A stretch of 36,517 nt of DNA from Pseudoalteromonas sp. XI10 (GTDB lineage Bacteria > Pseudomonadota > Gammaproteobacteria > Enterobacterales > Alteromonadaceae). Under the pieces are notes generated by a model. That model did not search any database. It was not told the origin of the DNA and saw only the letters and a program-made list of their open reading frames with translations. The stretch lies in contig NZ_LOPY01000025.1 in the NCBI RefSeq assembly GCF_001469895.1, positions 1 to 36,517 of the forward strand, read 5' to 3'. The translations under genes and the position numbers were made by a program. Positions 19,330 to 28,353 of this stretch are shown piece after piece (position 1 is the first letter of the stretch; each line of letters begins with the position of its first letter).

Positions 19330-21053
19330 TGAGTACTGATTTAGATTTTGACAGTTTAATGAACGGCCACATTGATAAAAATAATAATGAAAATAGTGGT
19401 GAAAGTAGCAATGCAAATGAGCTAACAGGTCAAACTCATGCGTCCTCTCAAAACACAAGACCAGAAGGGGTTAATCAGTACCTATACGAAAGCGAAAAAG
19501 GGTTAATCTTATGCGCTCAATTAATTGCTAATGGCGATAGTAATACACCAGTTGCCCGTTTATTAGCCGAAATTAAACACACGATTGAGCATGACTTCTT
19601 ACTGCTTGCTAAAAAAGACGACAATACTACGGGGGCTTATACGTATGCTCAATTGTTACTGCTTGAAAAAAAGTTAAATGAAATTGCTGCTTTTCCACAT
19701 CTCGAAAAATATTATACCGTTGCAGTTGGAGGGTCATTTAGTGCAGGTAAATCGCGCTTTTTAAACTCTGTGTTAGGATGCCCCTCGTTGTTGCCAACAG
19801 ACACAACGCCCACTACATCTATTCCTACTTATTTGTCGTGGGGTGAGCACAATGCAATAAGTGCGCTTAATTTTTATCGTAAAAAAACAGTAATAGATGA
19901 AGAAGCTTTAAAAGCTATATGTCATGCATTTAATGAGCGTTTTGGTGTAACTTTTAGCCATTTACTACAGCTAATATCAGTTGAACGAGAAGACTTTAAA
20001 TACCCTAATCTCGTGTTTTTAGATACCCCAGGTTACAGCAAAGCCGACGATATAATTAATATACAAAACAATACCGACGAAAACATTGCTCGGGAGCATT
20101 TGCGCAGTGCAGACTATTTAATTTGGTTGGTCGATCAACAAAATGGCACTGTGCCGCAGCAGGATATTGAGTTTTTAAAAGGCCTAGAGCTAACTCAGCC
20201 TGTATTAGTGGTGATTAGTAAAGCGGATAAAAAGCCTGAATCGCAAATACAACAAATTATTAATACAGCAAAACAAGATTTACAACGAGCCGAAATTAAT
20301 TTTTTAGACGTAATAGGGTACTCAGCCCAGTTAAATAAAGAGTTTTCAAGCTCCAAAACCGTACTAACTGATTTATTACAAACAGTGAGTAAAGGTAAAA
20401 ATGGCTCAGTTGTTTCATGGCAAGCAGAACAAATATTTAAGAGCTATATAAATTTTTATGAGTCTACTCGTCAAATTCATAGCTTAACAAGTGGCACGAT
20501 TAAAGAGCTCATTTTTGCTGAAAGTATATCCGATAAGAACAAACAACATTTAGACGATATAAGCAATAAAACAAAAGCGCAGTTGAATGCATTAGCAACA
20601 CAAAAGCAAGTTGCCCTTAAGATTCAGCAACAATTACAAGAGCAAATTACGCAGTTATGCGAGTTGCTCAATGTAAAAACAACCATGCAGCCAAGCTCTG
20701 TCGCTTTGAGCACAAGTATTACTACTTGCTCACTAGGTAACGATAATATACCCCAACAGTCATTAGTATTTGAAGCGCTCGTGCAAGGCAGTATTAAGCA
20801 ACTGTCGGCAATTGCTGACATAACTGCTTTGCAAGGGCGGGTAATTAAGTTAAGTGCAGTGGGTGTGCACATTAAAATTGACGAAAAGGTAGCAACTGAT
20901 TTCGACATTATTATTACTAAACAAAAAATAAAAGCCCAGTTGGGTGATGCCGTAATTAGTGATTATTTTAACGTAGGCCAGCGTGTGAAAGTTCACATAG
21001 TAAACGATAAAAAAGCGAGCATTACAGTCGATATAGCTTCGGCACAATTTTGA
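19329..21053 (+). CDS. Dynamin-like GTPase with possible C-terminal S1/OB-like domain
   Basis: The 574-aa protein has P-loop GSFSAGKS (135-142), a TTPTTS switch segment, DTPG (232-235) and G4-like SKAD (297-300), a complete dynamin-type G domain. Its P-loop resembles that of the preceding fusion (GQFSAGKS), suggesting a heterodimer. After a helical region, the last ~70 residues are beta-rich: GRVIKLSAVGVHIKI from 503, then FNVGQRVKVHIV, a pattern close to an S1/OB fold. No hydrophobic membrane hairpin is seen. The GTG start overlaps the upstream TAG by one base and has AAGGAAGG at 19315-19322. Leo-type (Eleos) loci likewise combine several dynamins, but identity to them is not established. 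Confidence 0.83.
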   Translation: MSTDLDFDSLMNGHIDKNNNENSGESSNANELTGQTHASSQNTRPEGVNQYLYESEKGLILCAQLIANGDSNTPVARLLAEIKHTIEHDFLLLAKKDDNTTGAYTYAQLLLLEKKLNEIAAFPHLEKYYTVAVGGSFSAGKSRFLNSVLGCPSLLPTDTTPTTSIPTYLSWGEHNAISALNFYRKKTVIDEEALKAICHAFNERFGVTFSHLLQLISVEREDFKYPNLVFLDTPGYSKADDIINIQNNTDENIAREHLRSADYLIWLVDQQNGTVPQQDIEFLKGLELTQPVLVVISKADKKPESQIQQIINTAKQDLQRAEINFLDVIGYSAQLNKEFSSSKTVLTDLLQTVSKGKNGSVVSWQAEQIFKSYINFYESTRQIHSLTSGTIKELIFAESISDKNKQHLDDISNKTKAQLNALATQKQVALKIQQQLQEQITQLCELLNVKTTMQPSSVALSTSITTCSLGNDNIPQQSLVFEALVQGSIKQLSAIADITALQGRVIKLSAVGVHIKIDEKVATDFDIIITKQKIKAQLGDAVISDYFNVGQRVKVHIVNDKKASITVDIASAQF

Positions 21054-21092
21054 ATTAGTAACACACAATTACTTAATAAATAAGGAAGTGAG

Positions 21093-22376
21093 ATGGATTT
21101 TGATATATTAGACGTTATAAACGAGGCAACAAAAGAAGCTGATGCATTTGAAGGTCATCCAGCGGCTGATTTTACCATTGAAGAGAAATTATTATATTTA
21201 AATGGTTTAGCACTTGTTATGAATGCAGACGGTCATATTGATGATACTGAAAAAGAATATATTCGGATACTGATAAAATCAATGAACCTGGATGAGTCAA
21301 CACTTGATGACATGGTAACGTTTGCTAAGGCCCCAGACAAAGACACCATCCAAGCTTTTTTCCGCACTTTTCGCCGTCGCCCGATTTCGCAATTATTTTT
21401 ATTCGATGCGCTAATGATGACGCGCCGTGATGGAAAAGTAGAAGACAAAGAAAAAGCTGTAGTAGATAAAATAGCCGACCAGCTGGAGATACTAAAAGGC
21501 ACTCAGCAAGATATATTTGATTTATTTTGCCATATTAAAAACCGAAACTGGCAAGAAAGCGCATTATACTTCAGCTGCCATTTATTAAACCCAGATCACT
21601 TTAAACATCTGCTAGCCTATCATGAAGTTGAGTTTGATGCGTTAATGACAGAAACAGCTGAGACAAGAAGTAATAGATTATTGGATATAATGAAATCTAA
21701 GCTCGTTGATTCTTTAGAGTGGGGGACTTTTGCATGTGAGGGGACATCTCAAAAGGCTTCATTAATTACGAAAGAGCCTATTACTTTATTAAAAGCTATT
21801 GCTAGCTCTATATCATGTTCTGTTGTAATGCCATGGCTTCAAAGAATGTTAGATCGAGGGGAGTTGAGGGTTACAAAAGAAACGGTCTATCTTGTTCAAG
21901 AGCCTGAAGAAAAAGTACTATTTGAGTTTTCTAATTCATTTTTTAAATACGAACAAGAAGCTAATGCTTTTTATCTAGGCTCCCTTGACTATGCTCAGAA
22001 AAGCATCGGTTCTGGAGAGATATTACATGCTTTCCTAAGGCATACGAATCTTAACTACTTAATTGAGCAAAATGATTTAAATAATTTATTAATTTTAACT
22101 GACTCAATAGATGTTGCCGTTTCTAATGCAGGTCACTTACCAACATGTGATGGAGTTCAAGTATCGGCTATTACTTCAGGATATTATTTTGCTAATCAGG
22201 GCCACCCTAATGCTATAAATGAAATAAAGGGCGACCAAGTAGAAATTAGATACTGTAATCATTGTTCTGGAGGGCATGGAACACAATCAGGTATCTGCGA
22301 CGATAAAGATAGGAGGTTTACTAAAATTACTTTGTCAGAGATGTTAACAGAACATGGCTTTTATTTAGTCAAATAA
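21093..22376 (+). CDS. TerB-like domain protein, paralogue 1
   Basis: A 427-aa protein whose N-terminal ~130 residues show the all-helical TerB pattern with acidic, metal-binding-like ADG-type repeats (VMNADGHIDDTEKEY and TRRDGKVEDKEKA). Residues 131-182 are identical at 51 of 52 positions to the next gene's product. The C-terminal half diverges but keeps recognisable similarity (LDRGELRVT, YLVQEPEEK). The extreme C-terminus has a cysteine/histidine cluster (YCNHCSGGHG, then a further Cys) that the paralogue lacks and that may bind metal. A good ribosome site (AAGGAAGTGAG) precedes it. TerB-like domains occur in stress and conflict systems as membrane-associated scaffolds; an adaptor role with the dynamins is inference. 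Confidence 0.75.
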   Translation: MDFDILDVINEATKEADAFEGHPAADFTIEEKLLYLNGLALVMNADGHIDDTEKEYIRILIKSMNLDESTLDDMVTFAKAPDKDTIQAFFRTFRRRPISQLFLFDALMMTRRDGKVEDKEKAVVDKIADQLEILKGTQQDIFDLFCHIKNRNWQESALYFSCHLLNPDHFKHLLAYHEVEFDALMTETAETRSNRLLDIMKSKLVDSLEWGTFACEGTSQKASLITKEPITLLKAIASSISCSVVMPWLQRMLDRGELRVTKETVYLVQEPEEKVLFEFSNSFFKYEQEANAFYLGSLDYAQKSIGSGEILHAFLRHTNLNYLIEQNDLNNLLILTDSIDVAVSNAGHLPTCDGVQVSAITSGYYFANQGHPNAINEIKGDQVEIRYCNHCSGGHGTQSGICDDKDRRFTKITLSEMLTEHGFYLVK

Positions 22377-22394
22377 CATATTTGGACATCTATA

Positions 22395-23780
22395 ATGACT
22401 GACTTAGACATGCTTGCCACTTTTATGGAAGCGACAAAAGAGCCTAGTGCTTTTGAAAATCACCCAATTGCGCAACAAGGGATTGAAGGGCAGTTATTGT
22501 ATTTGCAAGGCCTAGCCTTAGTGATGAATGCAGATAATGACATTCATGACACCGAGGTTGAGTATTTGCAAATTTTAATAAACTCTTTTTCACTCGATAA
22601 TTCTGTGTTAGATGATGTAGTTGATTTTGCTAAAGCGCCAGACAAAGCAACTATACAAGCTTTTGTTGCATACTATAGGCGTAAAACATTAGCACAATTG
22701 TTTTTATTTGATGCGCTCATGATGGCCCGACGTGATAACCAAGTACACGAAAAAGAAATGCCTCTAGTAAATGCAATGGCGACCCAGCTAGAAATATTAA
22801 AAGGCACTCAACAAGATATTTTTGATTTATTTTGTCATATTAAAAACCGGAACTGGCAAGAAAGTGCGCTATATTTCAGCAGCCACTTATTAAACCCCGA
22901 TCATTTTAAACATTTACTCGCCTATCATGAAGTTGAATTTGAAACGTTAATGGCAGAAACCGCTGATATTAGAAAACGTCAGCTGGTTGAGGCAATAAAG
23001 AATAAAATTAATATTGGCACTTTGGAGTGGGAAGTACTTAATTATACAAAGGAAAATTATGAACCGGAGTTTGAAATAACAACTAATTTTATTCCAAATT
23101 TATTAACCCATGAATTACTACTGCCACTTTTACAAATAAAGCTAGAACGCCACGAACTACGTATATCGAACGATGATATTTATTTATGTAAAAGCGCAGA
23201 AGAAACACTTTACGCCACTTTGTCTGACCTATCGTTAGAGTATGATAATGAAAGTGATGCCTTGAGCGTTAAATCAGAATACGTATCAGGTGATAAACTT
23301 GTTATATCAAACGAACTTTCAAAAGATTTTTTTGATTTAATCCTTCAATCTTTGCAATCAAAAGCAACCGTGGGCAAACCTTATAATGATCTTAATACAA
23401 TTTTAAGGTGCATTTTTTCTGCTGAAATTGCTCAAGCACAGGATCCCACTGTTCAGAGTACCTTCAACCCTAATGCAGGTATTCCTGGGGGCGTGGGTAT
23501 GTTTGGCGTGGGTATGCATAGAAAGGCAATAAGTTGGGCTTTTGCTTGTAATCAAAATATCTTAAAAGAAACAAGAGTATTGTTTCCTTACAGTAATGGT
23601 CATTTTTTGCAAAATGAAATAGTAATGGGCTTGGATGATCAATTTTATATGAACACTGGTTGTGTGGGGGAAGCAATAGTAAATGATGTTGATTATTTAT
23701 GTGACTTATCCCCCTGGGAAATTTTAGTCTCAGGCCAATTTAGATTAATGAGGCCAATAAAAGGAATTAAAAATGATTGA
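22395..23780 (+). CDS. TerB-like domain protein, paralogue 2
   Basis: A 461-aa tandem paralogue of the preceding gene, 18 bases downstream. The same TerB pattern is present (VMNADNDIHDTEVEY, ARRDNQVHEKE), then the shared block at residues 131-182. The C-terminus is longer and different, with a glycine-rich loop (GIPGGVGMFGVGMHRKA) and a short basic tail. Upstream ribosome site is weak. The last eight bases overlap the start of the next dynamin gene. The two TerB proteins probably form a pair, the invariant block being a shared binding surface and the divergent C-termini the variable part; this is inferred from the conservation pattern, not known. Confidence 0.75.
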   Translation: MTDLDMLATFMEATKEPSAFENHPIAQQGIEGQLLYLQGLALVMNADNDIHDTEVEYLQILINSFSLDNSVLDDVVDFAKAPDKATIQAFVAYYRRKTLAQLFLFDALMMARRDNQVHEKEMPLVNAMATQLEILKGTQQDIFDLFCHIKNRNWQESALYFSSHLLNPDHFKHLLAYHEVEFETLMAETADIRKRQLVEAIKNKINIGTLEWEVLNYTKENYEPEFEITTNFIPNLLTHELLLPLLQIKLERHELRISNDDIYLCKSAEETLYATLSDLSLEYDNESDALSVKSEYVSGDKLVISNELSKDFFDLILQSLQSKATVGKPYNDLNTILRCIFSAEIAQAQDPTVQSTFNPNAGIPGGVGMFGVGMHRKAISWAFACNQNILKETRVLFPYSNGHFLQNEIVMGLDDQFYMNTGCVGEAIVNDVDYLCDLSPWEILVSGQFRLMRPIKGIKND

Positions 23781-26016
23781 AGAACAGTCATCAAGTTTAT
23801 TAAAAATAAGTAAAGGTTACGAGCTGTACCGTAGCTCAGTAGATGTAAACTTATTGGCTGAATTACAGGCACTGGCTATTAACTTTAAAAACGACGCACT
23901 ACATACACAAAATGAAAATAGGTTGTTGCGTATTGGTATAATTGGCCAAATAAAGCGAGGTAAATCTTCGTTTTTAAATAGTTTGTTATTTAATGGCCAA
24001 GACGTACTTCCAAAGGCTGCAACACCGATGACGGCTGCGTTAACTAAAATTTGTTATGCTCAACAGCCAAAAGCACTGGTTGAGTTTTATAGCAAAAATG
24101 AGTGGGGTAAAGTTAAAAACTTAGCCGATACAGCATTCACTAAACAAGCAAATTACGAAAACGCCTTGCTTGAATACCAAGCCAGTAAGTCAATAACGCA
24201 AAAGCAGGGCGCTTATACTCTCACACCTGAAAGGCCTGTTTTATCTGATGAAGAAAAAGCCAGTATTGAACTTTTAAATATGGTTAAAAGTTCAGGACTA
24301 AACGTTGCGCAGTATTTAGATACAACCATATTGCTTGATGAAGTAAATAATAATGATGAATTAGTTGATAAACTAAATAACTATGTGGGATCCAGCGGCG
24401 AGTTTACGCCAATAGTAAAAAGTACTGAGTTGCATTTTAATATTGAGTCTTTGCGTGATATCGAGGTGGTTGATACACCGGGAATGAATGACCCTATAAT
24501 CTCACGTGGTAGGCGAACTCAAGAGTTTATAGGCCAATGTGATGTGGTGTTTGTGCTCAGCAATAGCGGCCAATTTTTAGACCAATCAGATATGAGCTTG
24601 TTGGCGCAAAATATTCCAAATAAAGGTATTGAAGATATTGTACTAATAGGTTCACTGTTTGATGGAGCCTTATTGGATGAGTACCATAATTACCCATCTA
24701 TTCAACAGGCGTTACCGGCCATTACAGCTAAACTAAATAATCAGGCAAAGAGTAATGTCGATAAGGTATGTAATGAATTTGCAGCCCATCAAAGTACTGA
24801 AGACGATAACAACCAAAGCCATTTAATGAGCACTTTACAAAAAGCTTTGCCGCCTATATTTATTTCATCTCGCTGTTACGATTTAGCCATAAAGCCAGAG
24901 CAATCATTAAATGAAGAAGAGTTGCATACGTTGAATCTTCTTAACGGTATGTTTGATGATTTTACATTTAATGCCAATACGTTTGCAGCAGTTGCTAACT
25001 TCACAAAAGTAACAACTAAGTTAGATACTGTTAAGGCGAAAAAAGAACAGATATTGGCAGATCGTTTTAATAATCTTTTAATAGGCTCAAAACGTGAGGT
25101 TAAACAAAAACTTACTCAAATTGCAGATGACGTCACTTATAAACGTAAAAACTTACTTGAAGGCGATGTTGAAAGCTTAGCGAAAAAGCAACAAGCTGCT
25201 GTTAAACGCATAGAGGCTGGCACTGTTAAAGTTAATAGTGTTTTTGAAAAATATAGCATTCAAGCTGAAAAGGTATTAACGCGATTACTAACTGATATAA
25301 ACAAAGATTCAATACAGGTAAAACAAGTTCAGTCGCAATCAGGCTCGCGGGAAGAAAGCTATACAACTTCCCGAGAAGTGAGTGACTCATCATGGTACAA
25401 CCCATTCTCATGGGGTTCAACTCGTACAGTTACGTCAACTCATTACCGCACTGTTAATTACACCTATGCAAGTGTTCATGATGCTGTGAGTAAGCTTGAG
25501 TCATTTGTTATAGAAACAAGCAAAGCGCTTTATGACGTAAGTGAAAATGCAATTCAATTAAGCTTATTTAAACAGGATATAAAAGCATCAATTAGAGAGA
25601 TGTTTGATTTTACGGATGATGACTTTGACCCCGAAATGGTTTTAATGCCATTAAACAATGCAGTTGAACGAATTACGATCCCTGCAGTTAGTTTAGATCT
25701 CGATGCGCATATTAATACAATACGACAACAATTTACTGTTGAGCAAGTTGAAGGTGATGAAATAGAGCAATTGCGCAAAGAGCAAGCCAGAGTTGTTGCT
25801 CTTTTACTAAGTGATATTAGTGACGAACTAAAACGGTGTATTCGCTTAATATTAGAGAAGTTAGCGACTGAGAAAAATAAATTTGTTCCTAGCTTAACAA
25901 AGGATTTAGTTACAAAAGTTGAACAACTCAGACAAGATCTAATCCATAAAGAAAATGTCCTAAAAGGCTACAATGATGTGTTGCAGAATGTTAGTACTGA
26001 CTTGACTCAGTTATGA
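23773..26016 (+). CDS. Dynamin-like GTPase with aromatic membrane-loop candidate
   Basis: Third dynamin of the operon (747 aa). P-loop GQIKRGKSS (58-66), a KAATPMTAAL switch segment and DTPG (234-237) define a dynamin-family G domain, followed by a strand reading DVVFVLSNS. The helical stalk contains an aromatic and serine-rich insertion around 541-547 (WYNPFSW), a candidate membrane-inserting loop. The C-terminus is coiled coil. An AAAGGAA ribosome site sits inside the end of the preceding gene, which it overlaps by eight bases. A 244-base gap follows. Together with the other two dynamins, an assembly of unlike subunits on membranes is likely (inference). Confidence 0.83.
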   Translation: MIEEQSSSLLKISKGYELYRSSVDVNLLAELQALAINFKNDALHTQNENRLLRIGIIGQIKRGKSSFLNSLLFNGQDVLPKAATPMTAALTKICYAQQPKALVEFYSKNEWGKVKNLADTAFTKQANYENALLEYQASKSITQKQGAYTLTPERPVLSDEEKASIELLNMVKSSGLNVAQYLDTTILLDEVNNNDELVDKLNNYVGSSGEFTPIVKSTELHFNIESLRDIEVVDTPGMNDPIISRGRRTQEFIGQCDVVFVLSNSGQFLDQSDMSLLAQNIPNKGIEDIVLIGSLFDGALLDEYHNYPSIQQALPAITAKLNNQAKSNVDKVCNEFAAHQSTEDDNNQSHLMSTLQKALPPIFISSRCYDLAIKPEQSLNEEELHTLNLLNGMFDDFTFNANTFAAVANFTKVTTKLDTVKAKKEQILADRFNNLLIGSKREVKQKLTQIADDVTYKRKNLLEGDVESLAKKQQAAVKRIEAGTVKVNSVFEKYSIQAEKVLTRLLTDINKDSIQVKQVQSQSGSREESYTTSREVSDSSWYNPFSWGSTRTVTSTHYRTVNYTYASVHDAVSKLESFVIETSKALYDVSENAIQLSLFKQDIKASIREMFDFTDDDFDPEMVLMPLNNAVERITIPAVSLDLDAHINTIRQQFTVEQVEGDEIEQLRKEQARVVALLLSDISDELKRCIRLILEKLATEKNKFVPSLTKDLVTKVEQLRQDLIHKENVLKGYNDVLQNVSTDLTQL

Positions 26017-26162
26017 ACGTAACACTTAGGATACTAAAACTTATACATTTATTCTTAAGGTAATTGGTTGAAGAGGTACCAAACTCAAGTTACATTAAAA
26101 ATAAATAACAGCCAGTTTCGCGTTGTTTTTTACAAAGTTTTCAGTCTAAGACCAAGTAATAT

Positions 26163-26207
26163 TTCGCAAGCTTGCGAATTAAAGAATGATAATCTTCTGT
26201 ATATTAT
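26163..26207 (+). promoter_or_regulatory. Candidate operator-promoter 3: 16-bp perfect palindrome and TATTAT box
   Basis: TTCGCAAGCTTGCGAA at 26163-26178 is a perfect 16-bp palindrome around the same CAAGCTTG core found at 10367 and 15512; it is the most symmetric copy. TATTAT at 26202-26207 starts 31.5 bases from the palindrome centre, exactly as at the first site. A weak TTAAAG at 26179-26184 is 17 bases from it and could be a poor -35 box. This would place the palindrome next to -35, where activators often bind. The HEPN gene starts at 26261. The rest of the 244-base gap is AT-rich with no other clear structure. Confidence 0.55.
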
Positions 26208-26260
26208 AAAAAAGGAATAACTAACAAGCACTCAGTTGTTAGTGATGTTTAAGGAAAAAT

Positions 26261-26791
26261 ATGACTCTCTCATTACAAAACTTTAATAGAGCTCTATCTG
26301 AAGCAGAACAGCTATTAACATGCTTTGAAACTTTAAATAATCACCCTGAATTGTGTTCGTATGATGTATTGAAAAAAGCTAGTCTGATAATGATCTTAAC
26401 TGCATGGGAAACCTATGTGGAAGATGTTGTAACAGAAAGGTTTGATGACAAATTTGCTTTAATTAAAGGGTCTCAATTCGGTCGTTTTGCTGAAAAGCAA
26501 TTACATGAAAGGTTAAAGTTTTTTCATAACCCAAATTCAAATAAAACTAAGAAACTATTTGAAGAGTTTTTTGGGCTAGATGTTACAGAGCAGTGGAAGT
26601 GGCCGAATGTATTACCAAAAGATGCGAGGGAACAGCTCAACAAATGGATTAATAAAAGGGGAGATGCAGTGCATCGAGTACAATTTGACACTACAAAGCC
26701 TCAAATAATCAAAAAAGATGAACTAGAAAAGTGTGTGCGTTTTTTTAAAGCACTTGCGCAAGCAACAGACAAAGCATTAGAACAAATTTAA
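26261..26791 (+). CDS. HEPN-domain protein (RiboL-PSP-HEPN type), probable RNase
   Basis: A 176-aa all-helical protein. It carries the WE signature (Trp49-Glu50 in LTAWETYVEDVV) and, near the end, Arg133-x4-His138 (RGDAVH), the R-x4-6-H catalytic motif of HEPN ribonucleases. Both fit the RiboL-PSP-HEPN group. It leads a three-gene unit with a MoxR ATPase and a VWA protein; the next gene starts 11 bases after its stop, and the CAAGCTTG palindrome lies 87 bases upstream. HEPN RNases act in abortive infection by cutting RNA; here the ATPase pair may control it. Activity is inferred from the motif. Confidence 0.8.
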   Translation: MTLSLQNFNRALSEAEQLLTCFETLNNHPELCSYDVLKKASLIMILTAWETYVEDVVTERFDDKFALIKGSQFGRFAEKQLHERLKFFHNPNSNKTKKLFEEFFGLDVTEQWKWPNVLPKDAREQLNKWINKRGDAVHRVQFDTTKPQIIKKDELEKCVRFFKALAQATDKALEQI

Positions 26792-26802
26792 AGGAATAAA
26801 TA

Positions 26803-28353
26803 ATGAGTTTACAAATAAGAATAAAAAAATTAATTGATCAAATTTCTGTTGGCATGCATGAGCGTGAGGAGATAATCCCTGTTGCATTACTTGGAGCACT
26901 AACTGGGCAAAATACATTTTTATATGGCCCACCAGGCACAGCTAAGAGTTTAATATCGCGACGTATCGCTAAAGCATTTGATAACTCGCCTTATTTTGAA
27001 TATTTAATGAACCGTTTTAGTACTCCAGAAGAAGTGTTTGGGCCGGTATCGATAAAAGCGTTAAAAGAAGATCAATATATACGTAAAACTGAAAATTATT
27101 TACCGAAGGCAGAGTTTGCGTTTTTAGATGAAATTTGGAAATCGAGTCCTGCAATATTAAATAGTCTATTAACGCTTATAAATGAGGGGATTTTTAAAAA
27201 TGGGCAAGAGCTTGAAAAGACCCCTTTAAAGGCCTTAATTGCAGCGTCAAACGAAACACCAGAAGAAAACCAAGGTTTAGATGCTTTATACGATCGCTTT
27301 ATTATCAGGTTAATGGTTGGACCAATTGAGATAAAAGAAAACTTTGAAAGCCTAATTTGTAGCAAACCAACCCTCGCTGAAATTAAAGTAGCTGATGAGG
27401 TAGTCATTAAGAATAATGAATGGGCTAGCTGGCTTAAAAAGATCGATACCGTTGAACTTTCACAAGATACGTTAACAATTATTCATTTAATAAGAAAAGA
27501 GCTGTTGGAACAATTTGAAGTGCTTGGTGTTTATGTGTCTGACAGACGTTGGCAAAAAGCTGCCCAATTGCTTAAAGCCTCGGCATTTTTTAATAACCGT
27601 AAGGTTACCAATCATAGCGATACTTTATTGTTACGTTATTGTCTTTGGACAACAGAAGCAAACAGAGAAGAAGTTGAAAGAATAGTAAATACTGCTATTG
27701 AAGAGTCTGGTTTTTCTTCAGAGTTTAGCTTAGCTGAACTTGATAGAAAGAAAGATCAGCTTGATAAAGAGATTACAAATGAAATTTTTCATGAAAAAGA
27801 TGTGTACGAAACACATAATATTAATGGGAAAGAGTACTATCAAGCAAAGCAAACATTTTCTTATCGAGAAAACCTTACCTACAGAAGAGAAACAAAAACA
27901 ACAACACGGACTTTCTATATACCTTTTAATAAAATGAGAAGTAAAGACACCTTTAACCCTATAGATGCTAACGGAAATGAGCTTAAGGATTACACGTGTA
28001 CATTTGATGGTCAAGGTAGTTGCGATGTTAAAATTACAGGGCTAGAGGGGCGATATGACTCTGAGGCTCACTTCACACCTAAAATTTTATGCTCAAAAGG
28101 ACAAAAAAAACAGAACGTAAATAGTCGTTTAATTGACGCTTTAAAAAATGAAGTTAAGGAACTAAAACAAAGTTTGAGAATAACTTTAGAGTTATGTGAG
28201 GCTAAACAATCAGAATATATGGCTAACTTGTACTCGCCATTTGTGTCTGAGCAATCGTGTAACATTGCGCTAAATGGTATAAATCAGCAAATAAGTGATT
28301 TGAAATTAAGAATTAAAGATTGTGACCGTTTAAAAGGGCTGTGCAGTGCGTAA
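26803..28353 (+). CDS. RavA-like MoxR-family AAA+ ATPase
   Basis: A 516-aa AAA+ ATPase of the MoxR family, closest by eye to E. coli RavA: GPPGTAKS (42-49, Walker A), the RFSTPEEVFGP segment, LDEIW with Asp109/Glu110 (Walker B), the ALYDRFIIRL arginine region and VSDRRWQKAAQLLKASAFF. The C-terminal part contains a beta-rich insert and terminal helices in the places of the RavA LARA domain. MoxR ATPases act as chaperone-like remodelers together with VWA partners. An AAAGGA ribosome site precedes the ATG. It overlaps the VWA gene by eight bases. The chromosomal RavA gene is usually not found beside HEPN genes, so this looks like a defence copy. The symbol is withheld because it may be a paralogue. 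Confidence 0.88.
   Translation: MSLQIRIKKLIDQISVGMHEREEIIPVALLGALTGQNTFLYGPPGTAKSLISRRIAKAFDNSPYFEYLMNRFSTPEEVFGPVSIKALKEDQYIRKTENYLPKAEFAFLDEIWKSSPAILNSLLTLINEGIFKNGQELEKTPLKALIAASNETPEENQGLDALYDRFIIRLMVGPIEIKENFESLICSKPTLAEIKVADEVVIKNNEWASWLKKIDTVELSQDTLTIIHLIRKELLEQFEVLGVYVSDRRWQKAAQLLKASAFFNNRKVTNHSDTLLLRYCLWTTEANREEVERIVNTAIEESGFSSEFSLAELDRKKDQLDKEITNEIFHEKDVYETHNINGKEYYQAKQTFSYRENLTYRRETKTTTRTFYIPFNKMRSKDTFNPIDANGNELKDYTCTFDGQGSCDVKITGLEGRYDSEAHFTPKILCSKGQKKQNVNSRLIDALKNEVKELKQSLRITLELCEAKQSEYMANLYSPFVSEQSCNIALNGINQQISDLKLRIKDCDRLKGLCSA

Noticed and set aside
27740..27937. 65-codon + strand frame inside the RavA-like gene
   Set aside because: Out of frame within an intact AAA+ gene, with low-complexity Lys-rich translation and no independent ribosome site.
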